Under the pieces are notes generated by a model that searched no databases, was not told the DNA's origin, and was given only the letters and a program-made list of their open reading frames with translations. This document shows positions 30,182 through 33,041 of a DNA stretch of 33,041 nucleotides, in pieces. Where the stretch lies: positions 1 through 33,041 of IMG/VR virus record IMGVR_UViG_3300017783_000103; one strand, given 5' to 3'. The DNA is from a virus. The position numbers and the translations under genes were made by a program. The first letter of the stretch is position 1. Each line of letters opens with the position of its first letter.

Positions 30182-30388
30182 ATGACACCAGCAGAAGAGG
30201 CATTAAAGCGTATCGACATACATCAGGCAGAGTGCGAGATTCTTCGTAAGTCTATTGACGATCGGCTAGACCGTATCGAAAAAAGACTAGACGATGGCGG
30301 CTTACAGTTTAAAAGGCTAGAAAAAATGATTCTTGCTAACAGCTTGTTAATTGTAGGTGTGCTTAAAGGTGCGGAGTACTTTGCATGA
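30182..30388 (+). CDS. Coiled-coil protein with C-terminal TM segment, 68 aa
   Basis: A coiled coil (ILRKSIDDRLDRIEKRLDDG, about residues 20-39) is followed by a hydrophobic C-terminus (MILANSLLIVGVLKGAEYF). It lies between the preceding membrane-anchored gene and the holin, adjacent on both sides, and its stop overlaps the holin start as ATGA. A holin-accessory or spanin-like role is possible. No lipoprotein signal is present. Confidence 0.65.
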   Translation: MTPAEEALKRIDIHQAECEILRKSIDDRLDRIEKRLDDGGLQFKRLEKMILANSLLIVGVLKGAEYFA

Positions 30389-30783
30389 TTGATGCATTGA
30401 TTGGCCCAGTAACGGGCCTCCTTGATAAGTTCATTGAGGACAAAGATCAGAAGGCTAAGTTGGCACATGAGTTGTCAACAATGGCTGAACGACACGCTCA
30501 AGAACTGTCTAAGGCTCAACTAGAGATCAATAAAGTAGAGGCGGCACATAAGTCGCTTTTTGTTTCTGGCTGGAGACCAGCGGTAGGTTGGTGCTGTGTA
30601 TTGGGTATGGTGGGTAACTTTATGGTTATTCCCTTTACTAACTTTGTTTTGGCACTGCTTGCTGTAGAAGTTGTTATACCGCTGATTGACTTAGAGACCA
30701 TGATGCCTGTATTGATGGGTATGCTGGGATTGGGTGCAATGCGCTCTTATGAAAAGACTAAGGGCGTATCGAGGGAAAAGTAA
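30385..30783 (+). CDS. Holin, 3-TM family (GTA-type)
   Basis: The 132-residue protein has an amphipathic N-terminus, then SGWRPAVGWCCVLGMVGN, a second hydrophobic stretch (NFVLALLAVEVVIPLI), and a final one (MMPVLMGMLGLGAMRS) followed by YEKTKG. This is the pattern of the 3TM holin family first described for gene transfer agents (PF11351). It would form the inner-membrane lesion releasing the M15 endolysin, which is encoded about 11.6 kb away. The C-terminus is basic and cytoplasmic in the model. Confidence 0.85.
   Translation: MIDALIGPVTGLLDKFIEDKDQKAKLAHELSTMAERHAQELSKAQLEINKVEAAHKSLFVSGWRPAVGWCCVLGMVGNFMVIPFTNFVLALLAVEVVIPLIDLETMMPVLMGMLGLGAMRSYEKTKGVSREK

Positions 30784-33041
<2,258 letters not shown>

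Overview
The window is an essentially complete genome of a short-tailed (podovirus-type) dsDNA phage, about 32.9 kb long. The first ~73 bases are repeated at 32892-32964, so the two ends overlap and the sequence closes into a circle. The break falls inside a polyproline-coding stretch of one very large gene. The morphotype is inferred from gene content: a terminase, a large portal, scaffold, coat, an adaptor and a nozzle-type tail protein, three large internal/ejection-type virion proteins and a self-cleaving tail fibre are present, while no tape measure, major tail tube or sheath protein is recognisable. Many gene types look like those I know from uncultured marine phages. The host cannot be determined from the sequence.

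Layout on the circle. (1) A late rightward block starts at 18047 and runs through the contig ends to 9213. It carries a putative small terminase, an M15 endolysin, the large terminase, the portal, a cluster of tiny mostly basic genes, a zinc-ribbon protein, the scaffold and the major coat protein (followed by a terminator at 26379). It continues with an S74 tail fibre, a 3-TM holin, a giant proline-rich virion protein, the adaptor, the nozzle and the internal virion proteins. (2) A leftward replication/recombination block (11657 to 9210) carries a RecA-fold helicase-type ATPase, an unknown gene, a NinB-like and a NinG-like protein. (3) Divergent from it, a short rightward block (11818 to 13144) carries a single-strand annealing-type protein and three small genes. 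(4) A leftward accessory block (17601 to 13223) holds sixteen small, tightly overlapping genes of mostly unknown function, one of them a GIY-YIG nuclease.

The leftward accessory block and the rightward late block diverge from a 445-base noncoding region (17602-18046). It carries a pair of TGTGACA boxes, a 24-bp iteron-like array and G-runs, and is the best candidate for the main control region and perhaps the replication origin. A second array, of inverted 9-bp units, lies at 10070-10206. No DNA polymerase, RNA polymerase, integrase or repressor was recognised, so the phage probably depends on host transcription and replication machinery, with its own ATPase and recombination proteins assisting.

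The most unusual signal is a ~200-bp tract inside the large terminase gene in which every pyrimidine-ending codon (41 of 41) ends in C, unlike the sequence on either side. Other points of interest are the iteron-like arrays, a recurring purine-rich leader before six genes, a coiled-coil ORF that bridges the portal gene and its neighbour out of frame, and the cluster of basic micro-genes.
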